From JACJYE01 sp964432875 (GTDB lineage Bacteria; Bacteroidota; Bacteroidia; Chitinophagales; Saprospiraceae): 26,200 bases of DNA. The stretch is taken from contig CAYSPJ010000073.1 of the NCBI GenBank assembly GCA_964432875.1, positions 1-26,200 of the forward strand, given 5' to 3'. The notes under the pieces are model-generated. The model saw only the letters and a program-made list of their open reading frames with translations. It did not search any database and had not been told where the DNA came from. Positions 15,943 to 24,357 of the stretch are shown here, piece by piece (the stretch's first letter is position 1; each line of letters starts with the position of its first letter). A program made the translations under genes and the position numbers.

Positions 15943-17754
15943 TTAATCTGTGTTTTTGTTGTGTGCTGTTTTTTGCCGGGGAGCAAAGGGCGTATAGGCC
16001 TTGCCGCCGCCCTCGAAGCCGGCATTTTTATAAAATTCTACAAATGTCAAACGCATAGGGTGGACAAAAGAGCCCAGCGCGGAAATCAGGAGGTTGGCGC
16101 TATGCCCAATGACCAGGAAAATGACAAAAATAATCGGCCCGATGACTGGTGCCACCCCTTTGATCTGGAGGGCGATATCATTGACGACGAAGCCCAGGAT
16201 AGCGCTGGAGATACCCAGCGCAAACAGGCGGATGTAGCTCAGCAGATCGCCGAAAATGCCAGTGATGCCGTACAAATCCCACAAGCCTTTACCCAAACGG
16301 GCCAGGATATTGGCTTTGGGGTCGCTGAATAATACAATCATAGCGACCCCTAGCCAAGCCGTATAAGTAGATATGCTGCCAACCAGTTCAAGCAGCGCCA
16401 GGTCGAGTATGCTCAGCAAGAGTACAATCCAACCAAAGGTAGGTACGGCATAAGCAAAGCCATATTGTTTGATGCGGTTGGCCGCCTGTACGCCCAGCCC
16501 GAATAAAATTTGTACCAGCCCTAAAATGAGAGCAAAGTTAAAAGCCTGGTCGCTGTCGATCATGAAGTTGCGGATACCCCCCAGCCAGGCATATTGCTCC
16601 TGGAGCAGATTGATGCCAAAAAAGGTGCCGGTAAAGGCGCCCATCAGGATAGTGGCAATTCCGAGGAATTGCGCCAGGGTGATAATCGGCTTCCACTCAG
16701 CGCTCGCTTTTCTTTTGTAGAGGCTGGCGCCCAGCAGCACTGCCAAGCCATAGCCCGCATCGCCCAGGCAAAAGCCGAAGAAGAGCATGAAGAAAGGCGC
16801 GAAAAAAGGCGTGAGGTCTAATTCCTGGTAGGATGGCAGGGCAAATAGTTTCCCAATCGGCTCGAAAAGGCGCGAGAAACGGTTGTTTTCCAGCAAGACC
16901 GGCGGCTTGTCTTCGGGCACGGGCATGGCGCTGAGATACACCACCTTGGCCTTGTCGAGGCGGGCTTTCAGGGCCGCTTCCTGGGGTTTGGGGATAAAGC
17001 CCTCCAAAACCATCACGGCTTCATCGGCTTCCCTGGCCGTATGGGTCAAAACGCTTTCCCAATCGGATGTTTCGCGCAAGCGATCCAGGCTTGAATTCAA
17101 TAAGGGGATAGCGCTTGCCGCATAGCTATCCAGTTCGCCGGTGGCTTCCTCCAGCCGTGCTTGGGCTTCGGCCATGGCGGCTCGTAAGCCAGCAGGGCTT
17201 TGCTCTGGCCAGAATACTTCTTCGGCCTCTAGCTCGGGTGTCTCTGAACTGCGGTGTACGACGGCAAAATAAGCGGATGGCCCCGAGGTATTGACAACAA
17301 AAAGGTAGTGCTGTTTTTCCCATTCGGGATTATACTGGCGAGCGGGGCAGGTGAAAAGGCGTACCCTCCAGCCAGCTTGCTCGAGTAGCCGCAGGGTTTC
17401 AAGGGAAAAATCTCCCCAGGGGGCGAGTTCTTCCAACTGCCGGTTTTGCGCTTTTATCAGTTGTCCGGTATCCTCGATCTGGTCTTCCAATGCCGCAATA
17501 CGCCGACAGAGCTCCAGTCCGTCAATATCGAGTTCCTGCTCAGTCGCCTTTGCTTCGACGCCCCGTTTTTCAAGCAAGCGGATAACTCTTTCGAGTTCCT
17601 CTTTTTTCCATTTCAGCTCATTGAGCGTCTCGTTGTCGGCGGTGCTTTTCCGTTCGCGCACGTGTAGGATGCCCAGGCGGCGCAGTTCTTCGAGGAACCC
17701 GGCATAGTCATCGCGATGGGCCAGAAAAGCATATTTGCGCATTGGGACAATCAT
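15943..17754 (-). CDS. atpI: V-type ATP synthase subunit I (stator, a-subunit)
   Basis: A membrane stator subunit of 603 residues that provides the ion half-channels. The N-terminal half (1-310) is soluble, with long coiled-coil stretches (ELKWKKEELERVIRLLEKRG; ARLEEATGELDSYAAS). The C-terminal half has about seven or eight membrane helices. The essential arginine lies in LLSYIRLFALGISSA (Arg509 from this start), the equivalent of the SY(L/I)RL(W/F)AL motif of all V-type a-subunits. The frame also extends to a GTG at 17760; the ATG at 17754 gives MIVPMRKYAF, the usual family beginning, and is preferred. Gaps are 6 nt to the D gene and zero to the K gene. The length is slightly below the usual 620-660. 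Confidence 0.93.
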   Translation of the reverse strand: MIVPMRKYAFLAHRDDYAGFLEELRRLGILHVRERKSTADNETLNELKWKKEELERVIRLLEKRGVEAKATEQELDIDGLELCRRIAALEDQIEDTGQLIKAQNRQLEELAPWGDFSLETLRLLEQAGWRVRLFTCPARQYNPEWEKQHYLFVVNTSGPSAYFAVVHRSSETPELEAEEVFWPEQSPAGLRAAMAEAQARLEEATGELDSYAASAIPLLNSSLDRLRETSDWESVLTHTAREADEAVMVLEGFIPKPQEAALKARLDKAKVVYLSAMPVPEDKPPVLLENNRFSRLFEPIGKLFALPSYQELDLTPFFAPFFMLFFGFCLGDAGYGLAVLLGASLYKRKASAEWKPIITLAQFLGIATILMGAFTGTFFGINLLQEQYAWLGGIRNFMIDSDQAFNFALILGLVQILFGLGVQAANRIKQYGFAYAVPTFGWIVLLLSILDLALLELVGSISTYTAWLGVAMIVLFSDPKANILARLGKGLWDLYGITGIFGDLLSYIRLFALGISSAILGFVVNDIALQIKGVAPVIGPIIFVIFLVIGHSANLLISALGSFVHPMRLTFVEFYKNAGFEGGGKAYTPFAPRQKTAHNKNTD

Positions 17755-17760
17755 AAGCAC

Positions 17761-18357
17761 TTATTTTCTTGCTGCCGCCTGCCGCTTTTTGACAATCTTC
17801 TGGGCGGCTTTGGACAGGTTTTCTTCGTCTTCTAAAAAACGTTTGATTTTCAGGATAGCTTCTTCATATCCGGGTATCTGTACCTTTTCGTACAGGTTCA
17901 CCTTCTGAGTCGTTTTTTTGCGGGCGTGCTCCAGGAGCTGTAGCTTGCGTAGGAACAACTGTTTTTCGATGGCGATTTCCGCCAGTTCCTTCAGGATAGC
18001 CATGCCATCGGGATACCAGTGAGGTTGGCTAAAGAGGCTATAAGGCCGGGCTTCAAAATCGATGTTTTCCAATAAAGGTACACGGATGCCAGCGATTTTT
18101 TGGGTTTTGATGGCCACTTTCTTGATCTGTAGCAGCGTGGGGTCAAATTCCTCCCACAGGCGTGCCATGCGCTGGTAGTCTGCCATACGGCGCGTCAAGG
18201 CCTGTTCGCGCCCGGCAGCTTCATCTTTGGCTTTTTTGACCTCGGTGCGCAGAGCAGCTTCCTTGTTTTTTAGCGTGGGCAAGGCCCGCTGGCGAATGTC
18301 GAGTTGCCGGTTGAGCTCCTGCAGGGATGTTCGATTATATTGAAATTTTATTGCCAT
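17761..18357 (-). CDS. atpD: V-type ATP synthase subunit D (central stalk)
   Basis: A 198-residue central rotor shaft subunit that couples the A/B catalytic head to the K ring. It is almost entirely two long helices, as expected: KFQYNRTSLQELNRQLDIRQRALPTLKNKEAAL at the N-terminus and a closing helix rich in Lys/Arg (EDEENLSKAAQKIVKKRQAAARK). The NRTSLQEL...RALPTLKNKEAAL pattern is the family hallmark (normally K-x-x-LLxxKRDxL). Typical lengths are 200-210. It starts 6 nt after the stop of subunit B and ends 6 nt before the preferred start of subunit I. Confidence 0.92.
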   Translation of the reverse strand: MAIKFQYNRTSLQELNRQLDIRQRALPTLKNKEAALRTEVKKAKDEAAGREQALTRRMADYQRMARLWEEFDPTLLQIKKVAIKTQKIAGIRVPLLENIDFEARPYSLFSQPHWYPDGMAILKELAEIAIEKQLFLRKLQLLEHARKKTTQKVNLYEKVQIPGYEEAILKIKRFLEDEENLSKAAQKIVKKRQAAARK

Positions 18358-18363
18358 GCTACT

Positions 18364-19686
18364 TTAGCTTTTGGGCCAGTATTGGTCAACAAAATCTTTA
18401 CGGATGGCCACTTCTTCCCGCGAGAAGTGCAGGGCGAAAAGATCCCAGGCTACGTCGAGCATTTCTTCGATATCAATATTGACGTCGATGGCCAACAAGC
18501 GCTCGGAATAAGCGCGGGAAAACTCCAGGGTGCGCTCGTCGTAGTCGGTCAGGTCAAAGCCGTTTTCAAGCTTGGTGCGAGCATTGGCGGCATCGGCGTA
18601 GAGGCGCACCGCAGCATTCATCACCTGTGGGTGGTCATCGCGGGTTTTCTTGCCGATAACCAGTTGTTTGAGGCGCGATAAGCTGCGGAAGGGGTCCACG
18701 ATTACCTTGCCTATTTCCGTATCGCGGCGGAGGAAGAGCTGCCCTTCCGTAATATAGCCAGTATTGTCGGGGATGGCATGGGTAATATCCCCACCCGACA
18801 AGGTCGTTACGGCAATGATGGTAATCGAGCCGCCATGGTCAAATTGCACGGCTTTCTCATAGAGGCGCGCCAGGTCGCTATAGAGCGAACCGGGCATGCT
18901 ATCTTTAGAGGGGATTTGGTCCATGCGGTTTGATACGATACTCAGGGCATCAGCATAGAGCGTCATATCCGTCAGCAGCACCAGCACCCTCTCCTGCTTG
19001 TCCACCGCAAAATATTCGGCCGCAGTCAGGGCCATATCCGGTACCAGCAGGCGTTCTACCGGCGGGTTCTCGGTGGTATTGACGAAGCTGACGATCCGGT
19101 GTAATGCGCCAGCATTCTCAAAAGTCTGTTTGAAAAAGAGGTAATCATCATTGGTCAGGCCCATGCCGCCCAAAATGATTTTATCGGCTTTGCCGCGCAG
19201 GGCTACCATGGCCATGACCTGGTTGTAGGGTTGGTCGGGGTCGGCAAAGAAGGGGATTTTTTGGCCAGTCACCAGAGTGTTATTCAGGTCGATGCCGGCG
19301 ATGCCGGTAGTGATCAGCTCCGAGGGCTGCATGCGCCGGACGGGGTTGACGGAAGGCCCGCCGATTTCGCGTTCTTCGCCCTCTACCTCTGGCCCGCCAT
19401 CGATGGGGTTGCCATAAGCATCGAAGAAGCGCCCAGCCAGCGCATCGCTCACTTTCAGCGTGGGCGGTTTGCCAAAAAAAGCGACTTCGGCATTAGTCGG
19501 GATGCCTTCCGTGCCGGCAAAAACCTGCAGGGTCACTTCATTATCCATGATTTTAACCACCTGTGCCAGGCGGCCGTGCACCAAGGCCAGTTCTTCATAG
19601 CCAATACCCGTAGCGTTTACCGTACAGGTAGCCTTGGTGAGTTGTTCGATTTTGGTATAAATGCGTTGGAATGCTTGGGTTTCCAT
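18364..19686 (-). CDS. atpB: V-type ATP synthase subunit B (non-catalytic head subunit)
   Basis: A 440-residue regulatory subunit of the A3B3 head. It opens with an OSBP-like barrel (TCTVNATGIGYEELALV), then GRFFDAYGNPIDGGPEVEGEE. The nucleotide-domain region, TTGIAGIDLNNTLVTGQKIP, lacks a true P-loop, as V-type B subunits do. Later hallmarks are VLVLLTDMTLYADALS, GSLYSDLARLYEKAV, TLSGGDITHAIPDNTGYITEGQ and the C-terminal helical domain. Its ATG overlaps the stop codon of subunit A by one base (TGATG), a typical translational coupling. The next gene, D, follows after 6 nt. Confidence 0.96.
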   Translation of the reverse strand: METQAFQRIYTKIEQLTKATCTVNATGIGYEELALVHGRLAQVVKIMDNEVTLQVFAGTEGIPTNAEVAFFGKPPTLKVSDALAGRFFDAYGNPIDGGPEVEGEEREIGGPSVNPVRRMQPSELITTGIAGIDLNNTLVTGQKIPFFADPDQPYNQVMAMVALRGKADKIILGGMGLTNDDYLFFKQTFENAGALHRIVSFVNTTENPPVERLLVPDMALTAAEYFAVDKQERVLVLLTDMTLYADALSIVSNRMDQIPSKDSMPGSLYSDLARLYEKAVQFDHGGSITIIAVTTLSGGDITHAIPDNTGYITEGQLFLRRDTEIGKVIVDPFRSLSRLKQLVIGKKTRDDHPQVMNAAVRLYADAANARTKLENGFDLTDYDERTLEFSRAYSERLLAIDVNIDIEEMLDVAWDLFALHFSREEVAIRKDFVDQYWPKS

Positions 19687-21458
19687 CAGGCTGTTTTTCG
19701 TTCTGAGATAATTTCTTCCAGGCCGCTCTCAAACTCCTTGAATTTTTCCGATTCAAATTCCGAGTAGTTCATCTGGCGAAACTGGTTGATGATGCGCTTG
19801 AAATAAGGGTTGACTTCCTCATAGGAATCAAAGTCAAAATTGGTGCCGCAGATATCCAGGATAACGTTGAGCATGTAATGTTGCCGTTTGAGCGGGGTAC
19901 GGGCATCTATGGGGTCGAAAGCATCTTGTTGGAGTAGTACCGCATCGGCTACTTCAGAGCGCCAGTAGATGAGATGTGTATCCAGGGTTACACCATCGTC
20001 GCCCAGGATGTTGATTTGCTCCGCCGCTTCTTTGCCCCGGCGCAGGATGTTTTTCAAGCGCTCCACCTTGTCCACCCAATCGGGGGCGATTTGCTCGTTT
20101 AGCGTTTGCTGCAGCTCCGGGTATTCCAGGTATTTGGAATAGCTGTCGATGGGGTCAATGGCCGGGTAGCGCTTACTGTCGGCGCGCTGTTGCGACAAAG
20201 CGTAGAAACAGCGGGCTGCTTTGCGGGTGGCCTCCGTCACCGGCTCTTTGAGGTTGCCGCCGGCGGGTGATACCGTGCCGATGAAAGTAATCGAACCGGT
20301 TTTGCCATTATTGAGGTTGACGATGCCAGCGCGGGCATAAAAGCTGGAGATGATCGCCGATAAGTCCATTGGGAAGGCATCAGGGCCGGGCAATTCCTCC
20401 AGGCGGTTCGACATTTCCCGTAATGCCTGTGCCCAGCGAGAAGTTGAATCGGCAAGCATGAGCACTTTCAGCCCCATGGCGCGGTAATATTCGGCAATGG
20501 TCATGGCGGTATAAACCGAAGCCTCGCGCGCTGCGACGGGCATATTAGAAGTGTTGGCAATGATGACGGTGCGCTCCATGAGCTTGCGCCCGGTCCAGGG
20601 GTCTTCCAGCGTGGGGAATTCTTTAAATAGTTCCACGACTTCATTGGCGCGTTCTCCACAGGCGGCAATGACGACGATGTCGGCTTCTGCTTGCTTGGAG
20701 ATGGCGTGTTGCATCACCGTTTTGCCGCTCCCAAAAGGGCCGGGGATAAACCCAGTGCCGCCTTCCACGATCGGGTTGAGGGTATCCATCGTACGCACGC
20801 CGGTTTCCAACAGCCGATAGGGGCGGGGCTTGTCGCGATAAGCGCGCACCGTCTGCTTGATCGGCCACTTTTGTGCCATACTGACTTCTATCTCCTTGCC
20901 GTCGCTGGCGGTCAATACAGCAATCGTATCATCAACGCGATAACTGCCGGCTTTGGCCAAGGATTTCAGGCGGTATTTACCTTCCAGGCTAAAGGGGACC
21001 ATGATGCGGTGATCAACGGCATTTTCCTTGACCAGGCCCAGCCAATCGCCGGCGATCAGGTCGGTACCGCTTTCGGCAGTGGGTTCAAAGTCCCATGCTT
21101 TTTCTCGGTCCAGCGCATCGGTATATTCCCCGCGCTGGAGGAAAATGCCCGACATGGTATTCAAGTCGTGCATCAGGCCATCGTAGTTGCGCGAGAGGAT
21201 GCCAGGGCCGAGCGTAGCTTCCAGCATGTGGCTTTGAAATTCGACTTCGGCGCCGATCTTCAGCCCCCTGGTGCTTTCAAAGACCTGGACGAACGCCTTC
21301 CCATCTTGCACTTTTATCAGCTCGGCCATCAAAGCGTCGCCATCATGCATCACATAACATACTTCGTTTTGGGATACCGGCCCTTCGTATTTCACGATGA
21401 CCAGGTTGGCGATGATGCCGACGACTTTTCCAGTAGATTTAGCGGGAGATTTGCTCAT
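19686..21458 (-). CDS. atpA: V-type ATP synthase subunit A (catalytic subunit)
   Basis: A 590-residue catalytic ATPase subunit. The Walker A motif GPFGSGKT is at residues 240-247 (Lys246, Thr247), preceded by the GGTGFIPG turn. Catalytic GER follows in ACGERANEVVELFKEFP, and Walker B lies in GLKVLMLADSTSRWAQALRE. The approximately 90-residue non-homologous insertion that distinguishes V/A-type A subunits from F-type beta is present (about 120-210; IAGDWLGLVKENAVDHRIMVPF region). Length is normal for the family. It begins with a 4-base ATGA overlap with the DUF2764 gene and ends with a one-base overlap with B. Cytoplasmic head of the rotary motor. Confidence 0.97.
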   Translation of the reverse strand: MSKSPAKSTGKVVGIIANLVIVKYEGPVSQNEVCYVMHDGDALMAELIKVQDGKAFVQVFESTRGLKIGAEVEFQSHMLEATLGPGILSRNYDGLMHDLNTMSGIFLQRGEYTDALDREKAWDFEPTAESGTDLIAGDWLGLVKENAVDHRIMVPFSLEGKYRLKSLAKAGSYRVDDTIAVLTASDGKEIEVSMAQKWPIKQTVRAYRDKPRPYRLLETGVRTMDTLNPIVEGGTGFIPGPFGSGKTVMQHAISKQAEADIVVIAACGERANEVVELFKEFPTLEDPWTGRKLMERTVIIANTSNMPVAAREASVYTAMTIAEYYRAMGLKVLMLADSTSRWAQALREMSNRLEELPGPDAFPMDLSAIISSFYARAGIVNLNNGKTGSITFIGTVSPAGGNLKEPVTEATRKAARCFYALSQQRADSKRYPAIDPIDSYSKYLEYPELQQTLNEQIAPDWVDKVERLKNILRRGKEAAEQINILGDDGVTLDTHLIYWRSEVADAVLLQQDAFDPIDARTPLKRQHYMLNVILDICGTNFDFDSYEEVNPYFKRIINQFRQMNYSEFESEKFKEFESGLEEIISERKTA

Positions 21459-22291
21459 GATACAGAAAACTCCTTTGGAAATTCAAAGCTTTGTTCGAGT
21501 TGTTGCACCAAACGGCTAAAAGCCTGTTGCCCGCCATCAGCGCTCAGCGCAGCCCAGCGTTCCAGGATAGACAATTTGAGCATATAACCCAACAAGACTT
21601 CGATGGTAAAATAATTAAATGTATTCAATTCGTCAATGTAATTCCAGCGCAGGATATCCACCTCTTCTTCGCGTTCCAGGAGGTCTGGGTCTTCTTCCAG
21701 CACCAGCAGCCGTTGGATGAAGGGGTATTCACCAGATAGGCCGAAATCCCGGGCATTGCTGCTGCGAGCCGCTTCCGAGAGGCGATACTCACCAATAAGC
21801 TGCCCCTCGGTGCTGAGGTGGTGGCGGCGAGCCGACAAGGCTGCTTTGAGGTTGTGCAGGTCGCGCTCAAAGGAAAACCACTCTTGTAGAAAGCCTTTTG
21901 ATTGCTGCAGCACGTAGTCAAAGTACAATTTTGTGAGCTGGTTTTCCCAACTCATACCCGGCAAGAGGGTCGCATCTTGTTGAAAAGCCTGGATAAACTC
22001 TAGCATATAAGGCGGCAAGCCTTCCAATTCGCGCAGAGCAGCCTCAATTTGTTCCCGCTGGAAAAGCCCCTGCTCATCCCATTGGAAATCATCTTTGCGC
22101 AACAAGCCCAGCAGGTTGCGGTTGTCGGCCGGCAAAAATAAGTAGCGCAGCTGTGCAAAATCGGTGGGGTGGAGGTGGTATTCGAGCTCTTCCCGAAAAG
22201 CCAAGCTGGAAAAAGGCGGCTTAACCTGCTCAAAAAGCAACGTGGGCAAGCCCGAAACGAGATAATAATAAGCTCTTTTTTCCATGTGCAT
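21455..22291 (-). CDS. DUF2764 family protein of the V-ATPase operon
   Basis: A 278-residue, mostly helical protein of unconfirmed function. The start KRAYYYLVSGLPTLLFEQ, with tyrosine-rich YYYL(V)SGLP, is the recognisable DUF2764 hallmark. Proteins of this family sit between subunits E and A in the V-ATPase operons of Bacteroidota and Borrelia-like spirochaetes. Long amphipathic helices follow (FSSLAFREELEYHL; SFERDLHNLKAALSARRHHL), ending with a domain containing LDLLEREEEVDILRWNYIDE-type acidic helices. The ATG at 22291 is chosen because it overlaps the E stop codon as TGATG, exactly like the A/B junction; an ATG at 22285 is also possible. No standard C or F subunit gene occurs in this operon, so it may take over the C (d) role of docking the stalk to the ring; that is inference. 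Confidence 0.85.
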   Translation of the reverse strand: MHMEKRAYYYLVSGLPTLLFEQVKPPFSSLAFREELEYHLHPTDFAQLRYLFLPADNRNLLGLLRKDDFQWDEQGLFQREQIEAALRELEGLPPYMLEFIQAFQQDATLLPGMSWENQLTKLYFDYVLQQSKGFLQEWFSFERDLHNLKAALSARRHHLSTEGQLIGEYRLSEAARSSNARDFGLSGEYPFIQRLLVLEEDPDLLEREEEVDILRWNYIDELNTFNYFTIEVLLGYMLKLSILERWAALSADGGQQAFSRLVQQLEQSFEFPKEFSVS

Positions 22292-22917
22292 CAAGCTTCC
22301 TTTTCGTTTTCTTCATAAAGGAGCTTCATCGCCAGGGGGCGCAGATAGAGGCGGAAGAAGTGCTCGAAGTCTTCTGGTGTAAAGGAGACCAGGTAGCGCC
22401 CGTCAGCCGGGCCGATGCGGAAACCTTGCTTCAGGCGGCCGTCGAACTTAATATCTACCCCTTCCTTTAGTAGTGCTTTCACGCTGCCCTCAAAGCGCTT
22501 TTGGAAATCCTCCTGCTCTTTTTGCGGCAGCAGCAGGGCCAGCCCGGCCTGGCTGTCATTGGTGTTCCAGTTTTTAATAGCAGATTCGATAATGCGTTGC
22601 AGGAAAGCCTTATCATTGAAAGCTTCGCGCAGCGGCTCGTTCAGCAGCCGGGTCTGGATCAGCTGTGCGGTTTCCTGTTTTAGGCCGCTCAAGGCCTGCC
22701 GGGCGGAGAGCTGAAGCTCTGAGTTCAGGTTTTGGCGAAGTTCTTCGGCATCCTCCTTTGCTTTTGCGCGGCTATTTTCCGCTTCGCGCCGCGCCTCGGC
22801 CAGGAGGTGTTCGGCTTTTTGCTGGGCCTCGGCCAGGATGGCTTCCGCCTCTTTGCGCGCTCGTGCTACGCCTTCTGCGTATATTTTGTTGGTCAGCTCT
22901 TGCAGTTTTGCTTCCAT
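22291..22917 (-). CDS. atpE: V-type ATP synthase subunit E (peripheral stalk)
   Basis: A 208-residue peripheral-stalk subunit, first gene of the operon. The N-terminal half is one long, charged coiled coil (KLQELTNKIYAEGVARARKE, then AEAILAEAQQKAEHLLAEAR). The C-terminal globular part includes DIKFDGRLKQGFRIG, the common ending of E subunits. The open frame extends upstream to a TTG at 22968, but MEAKLQELTNKIY is the usual family beginning, so the ATG at 22917 (complement of 22915-22917) is preferred. The expected partner G/H subunit is not recognisable in this operon. The stop codon overlaps the next start. Confidence 0.87.
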   Translation of the reverse strand: MEAKLQELTNKIYAEGVARARKEAEAILAEAQQKAEHLLAEARREAENSRAKAKEDAEELRQNLNSELQLSARQALSGLKQETAQLIQTRLLNEPLREAFNDKAFLQRIIESAIKNWNTNDSQAGLALLLPQKEQEDFQKRFEGSVKALLKEGVDIKFDGRLKQGFRIGPADGRYLVSFTPEDFEHFFRLYLRPLAMKLLYEENEKEA

Positions 22918-23163
22918 ATCATATTTCTTCTTTGCGAAAATCATCCGGGCATCCCGAATTGCGGCCAAAAGATAGGCCTTGTCAGCGAGAAAAATGAATG
23001 CTATTTAGCAAAATTATTGGTGATTATTGTCATTCTTTAGTTAATTGCGCCATTATTAAACCATTAGGCGTTTTTTTGACGCTGGTTGGGCGTGGCCTAA
23101 ATGGCCGGCCATGGATTGTTCAAAGCCTATTTTCACCAGATTTGTACTAAAAAGAGCGAGAAT
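22918..23163. other. Divergent intergenic region between atpE and the acyl-CoA dehydrogenase gene
   Basis: This 246-bp region must drive the V-ATPase operon leftward and the dehydrogenase rightward. On the minus strand TAATTTTG at 23009-23016 matches the -7 consensus TAnnTTTG about 90 bp before atpE, but lacks a well-spaced TTG. A perfect 12-bp palindrome, ATGGCCGGCCAT, lies at 23101-23112. Nothing else stands out. Confidence 0.4.
23009..23016 (-). promoter_or_regulatory. Candidate -7 box of the V-ATPase operon
   Basis: TAATTTTG on the minus strand fits TAnnTTTG and is in a sensible place ahead of atpE. No TTG is found 18-22 bases upstream, so support is partial. Confidence 0.3.
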
Positions 23164-24327
23164 ATGATAAAAGTAGCGATTATTGGCAGTGGGGCTATGG
23201 GGATGGGGATTGGCCAGGTTGCGGCTATGGCTGGCCATGAGGTTGTCCTATACGATAATAACCCCGATGCTTTGGGCCGGGCCCAGGCTGGCTTAGAGGG
23301 GATCATGAGGCGGCTGTCCGAAAAAGGTAAAATAGATGCTGGTGCGGCCGGTGATGTACTGCGGCGCATCGATTACGCCGATCAGCTGTATGCCTGCCAG
23401 GGTGCAGGTTTAGTCATCGAAGCCATCATCGAAGATTTGGCGATCAAGAAAGATGCCTTTGAACGGGTAGAGGACTTGGTGCCTGCGCAGTGCATCCTCG
23501 CTACCAATACTTCCTCGCTGGCGGTTACGGCAATCGCTTCCGCCTGTAAAAATCCTTCCCGCGTACTGGGCATCCACTTTTTCAACCCGGCACCTTTGAT
23601 GAAGCTGGTAGAGATCATCCCCGCGATTCAGACCAGCCCAGAGGTGCTGGCGCAATCGCATCGCCTCATCAGAAGCTGGGGGAAGACCGTCGTGCAAGCC
23701 AAAGACACCCCCGGGTTTATCGTCAACCGGGTAGCGCGCCCTTTCTATGGAGAAGCGCTGCGCATCTTGGAAGAGGGGCTGGCCGATGCTGCTACTATTG
23801 ATTGGGCAATGACGGAAATCGGAGGCTTCCGCATGGGGCCTTTCGCTTTGATGGACTACATCGGGCACGATGTGAATTATGCCGTCACTCAATCGGTCTT
23901 TGAATCTTTCTTTTACGACCCCCGCTATCGGCCTGCTTTCACTCAAAAACGCCTGGTGGAAGCTGGGTTTCTGGGGCGCAAGACTGGCCGTGGTTTCTAC
24001 GATTACCAAGAAGGGGGGGGGGCTAAGCCTGAGCCGCACCAGGATGAGGCCCTGGGGCGTCAGATCGCCTGGCGCATTACCGTCATGCTCATCAACGAAG
24101 CTGCTGACGCATGCTACCTCCATATCGCCTCCCGCGAGGATATAGACCTGGCGATGACGCAGGGTGTCAATTACCCGAAAGGGCTGCTGCGATGGGCTGA
24201 TGAAGCTGGCATTCCGCACTGTGTAGATACGCTCGATGCTCTATACGACGAATATCGCGAAGATCGCTACCGCTGTAGCCCGCTTTTGCGCAAGATGGCC
24301 CGGGAAGGGCGGGGGTTTTATGGATAA
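23164..24327 (+). CDS. 3-hydroxyacyl-CoA dehydrogenase (3-hydroxybutyryl-CoA dehydrogenase type)
   Basis: A 387-residue NAD(P)-dependent enzyme of fatty-acid or acetoacetyl-CoA metabolism that interconverts 3-hydroxyacyl-CoA and 3-oxoacyl-CoA. Residues 1-185 are a Rossmann domain starting KVAIIGSGAMGMGIGQ (the GxGxxG fingerprint). The catalytic His138 sits in GIHFFNPAPLMKLVEII, as in Hbd/PaaH enzymes. PGFIVNRVARPFYGEALRIL opens the C-terminal 3HCDH domain; a second partial 3HCDH repeat runs from about residue 295 to the end. The two are joined by a linker coding for EGGG, where the DNA has ten consecutive G (24013-24022). The ATG at 23164 is chosen over one at 23101 because the dinucleotide-binding strand begins immediately after it. 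The gene stands alone, divergent from the V-ATPase operon. Confidence 0.93.
   Translation: MIKVAIIGSGAMGMGIGQVAAMAGHEVVLYDNNPDALGRAQAGLEGIMRRLSEKGKIDAGAAGDVLRRIDYADQLYACQGAGLVIEAIIEDLAIKKDAFERVEDLVPAQCILATNTSSLAVTAIASACKNPSRVLGIHFFNPAPLMKLVEIIPAIQTSPEVLAQSHRLIRSWGKTVVQAKDTPGFIVNRVARPFYGEALRILEEGLADAATIDWAMTEIGGFRMGPFALMDYIGHDVNYAVTQSVFESFFYDPRYRPAFTQKRLVEAGFLGRKTGRGFYDYQEGGGAKPEPHQDEALGRQIAWRITVMLINEAADACYLHIASREDIDLAMTQGVNYPKGLLRWADEAGIPHCVDTLDALYDEYREDRYRCSPLLRKMAREGRGFYG
24013..24022 (+). repeat. Ten-guanine homopolymer inside the dehydrogenase gene
   Basis: Ten consecutive G encode the Gly-Gly-Gly linker (plus the first base of the next Ala codon) between the two C-terminal domains. A slip of one base would cut off the last about 100 residues. 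Confidence 0.95.
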
Positions 24328-24357
24328 GAGTAGGGTAGGGGGCATAGGAGATTGGCT

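Noticed and set aside
20691..21587. 298-codon frame opposite V-ATPase subunit A
   Set aside because: Antisense shadow of the atpA gene; such long open frames are common opposite GC-rich coding sequence, and the product shows no family motif.
23101..23112. 12-bp palindrome ATGGCCGGCCAT as an operator
   Set aside because: Single occurrence in a GC-rich background with no companion site; chance is likely.
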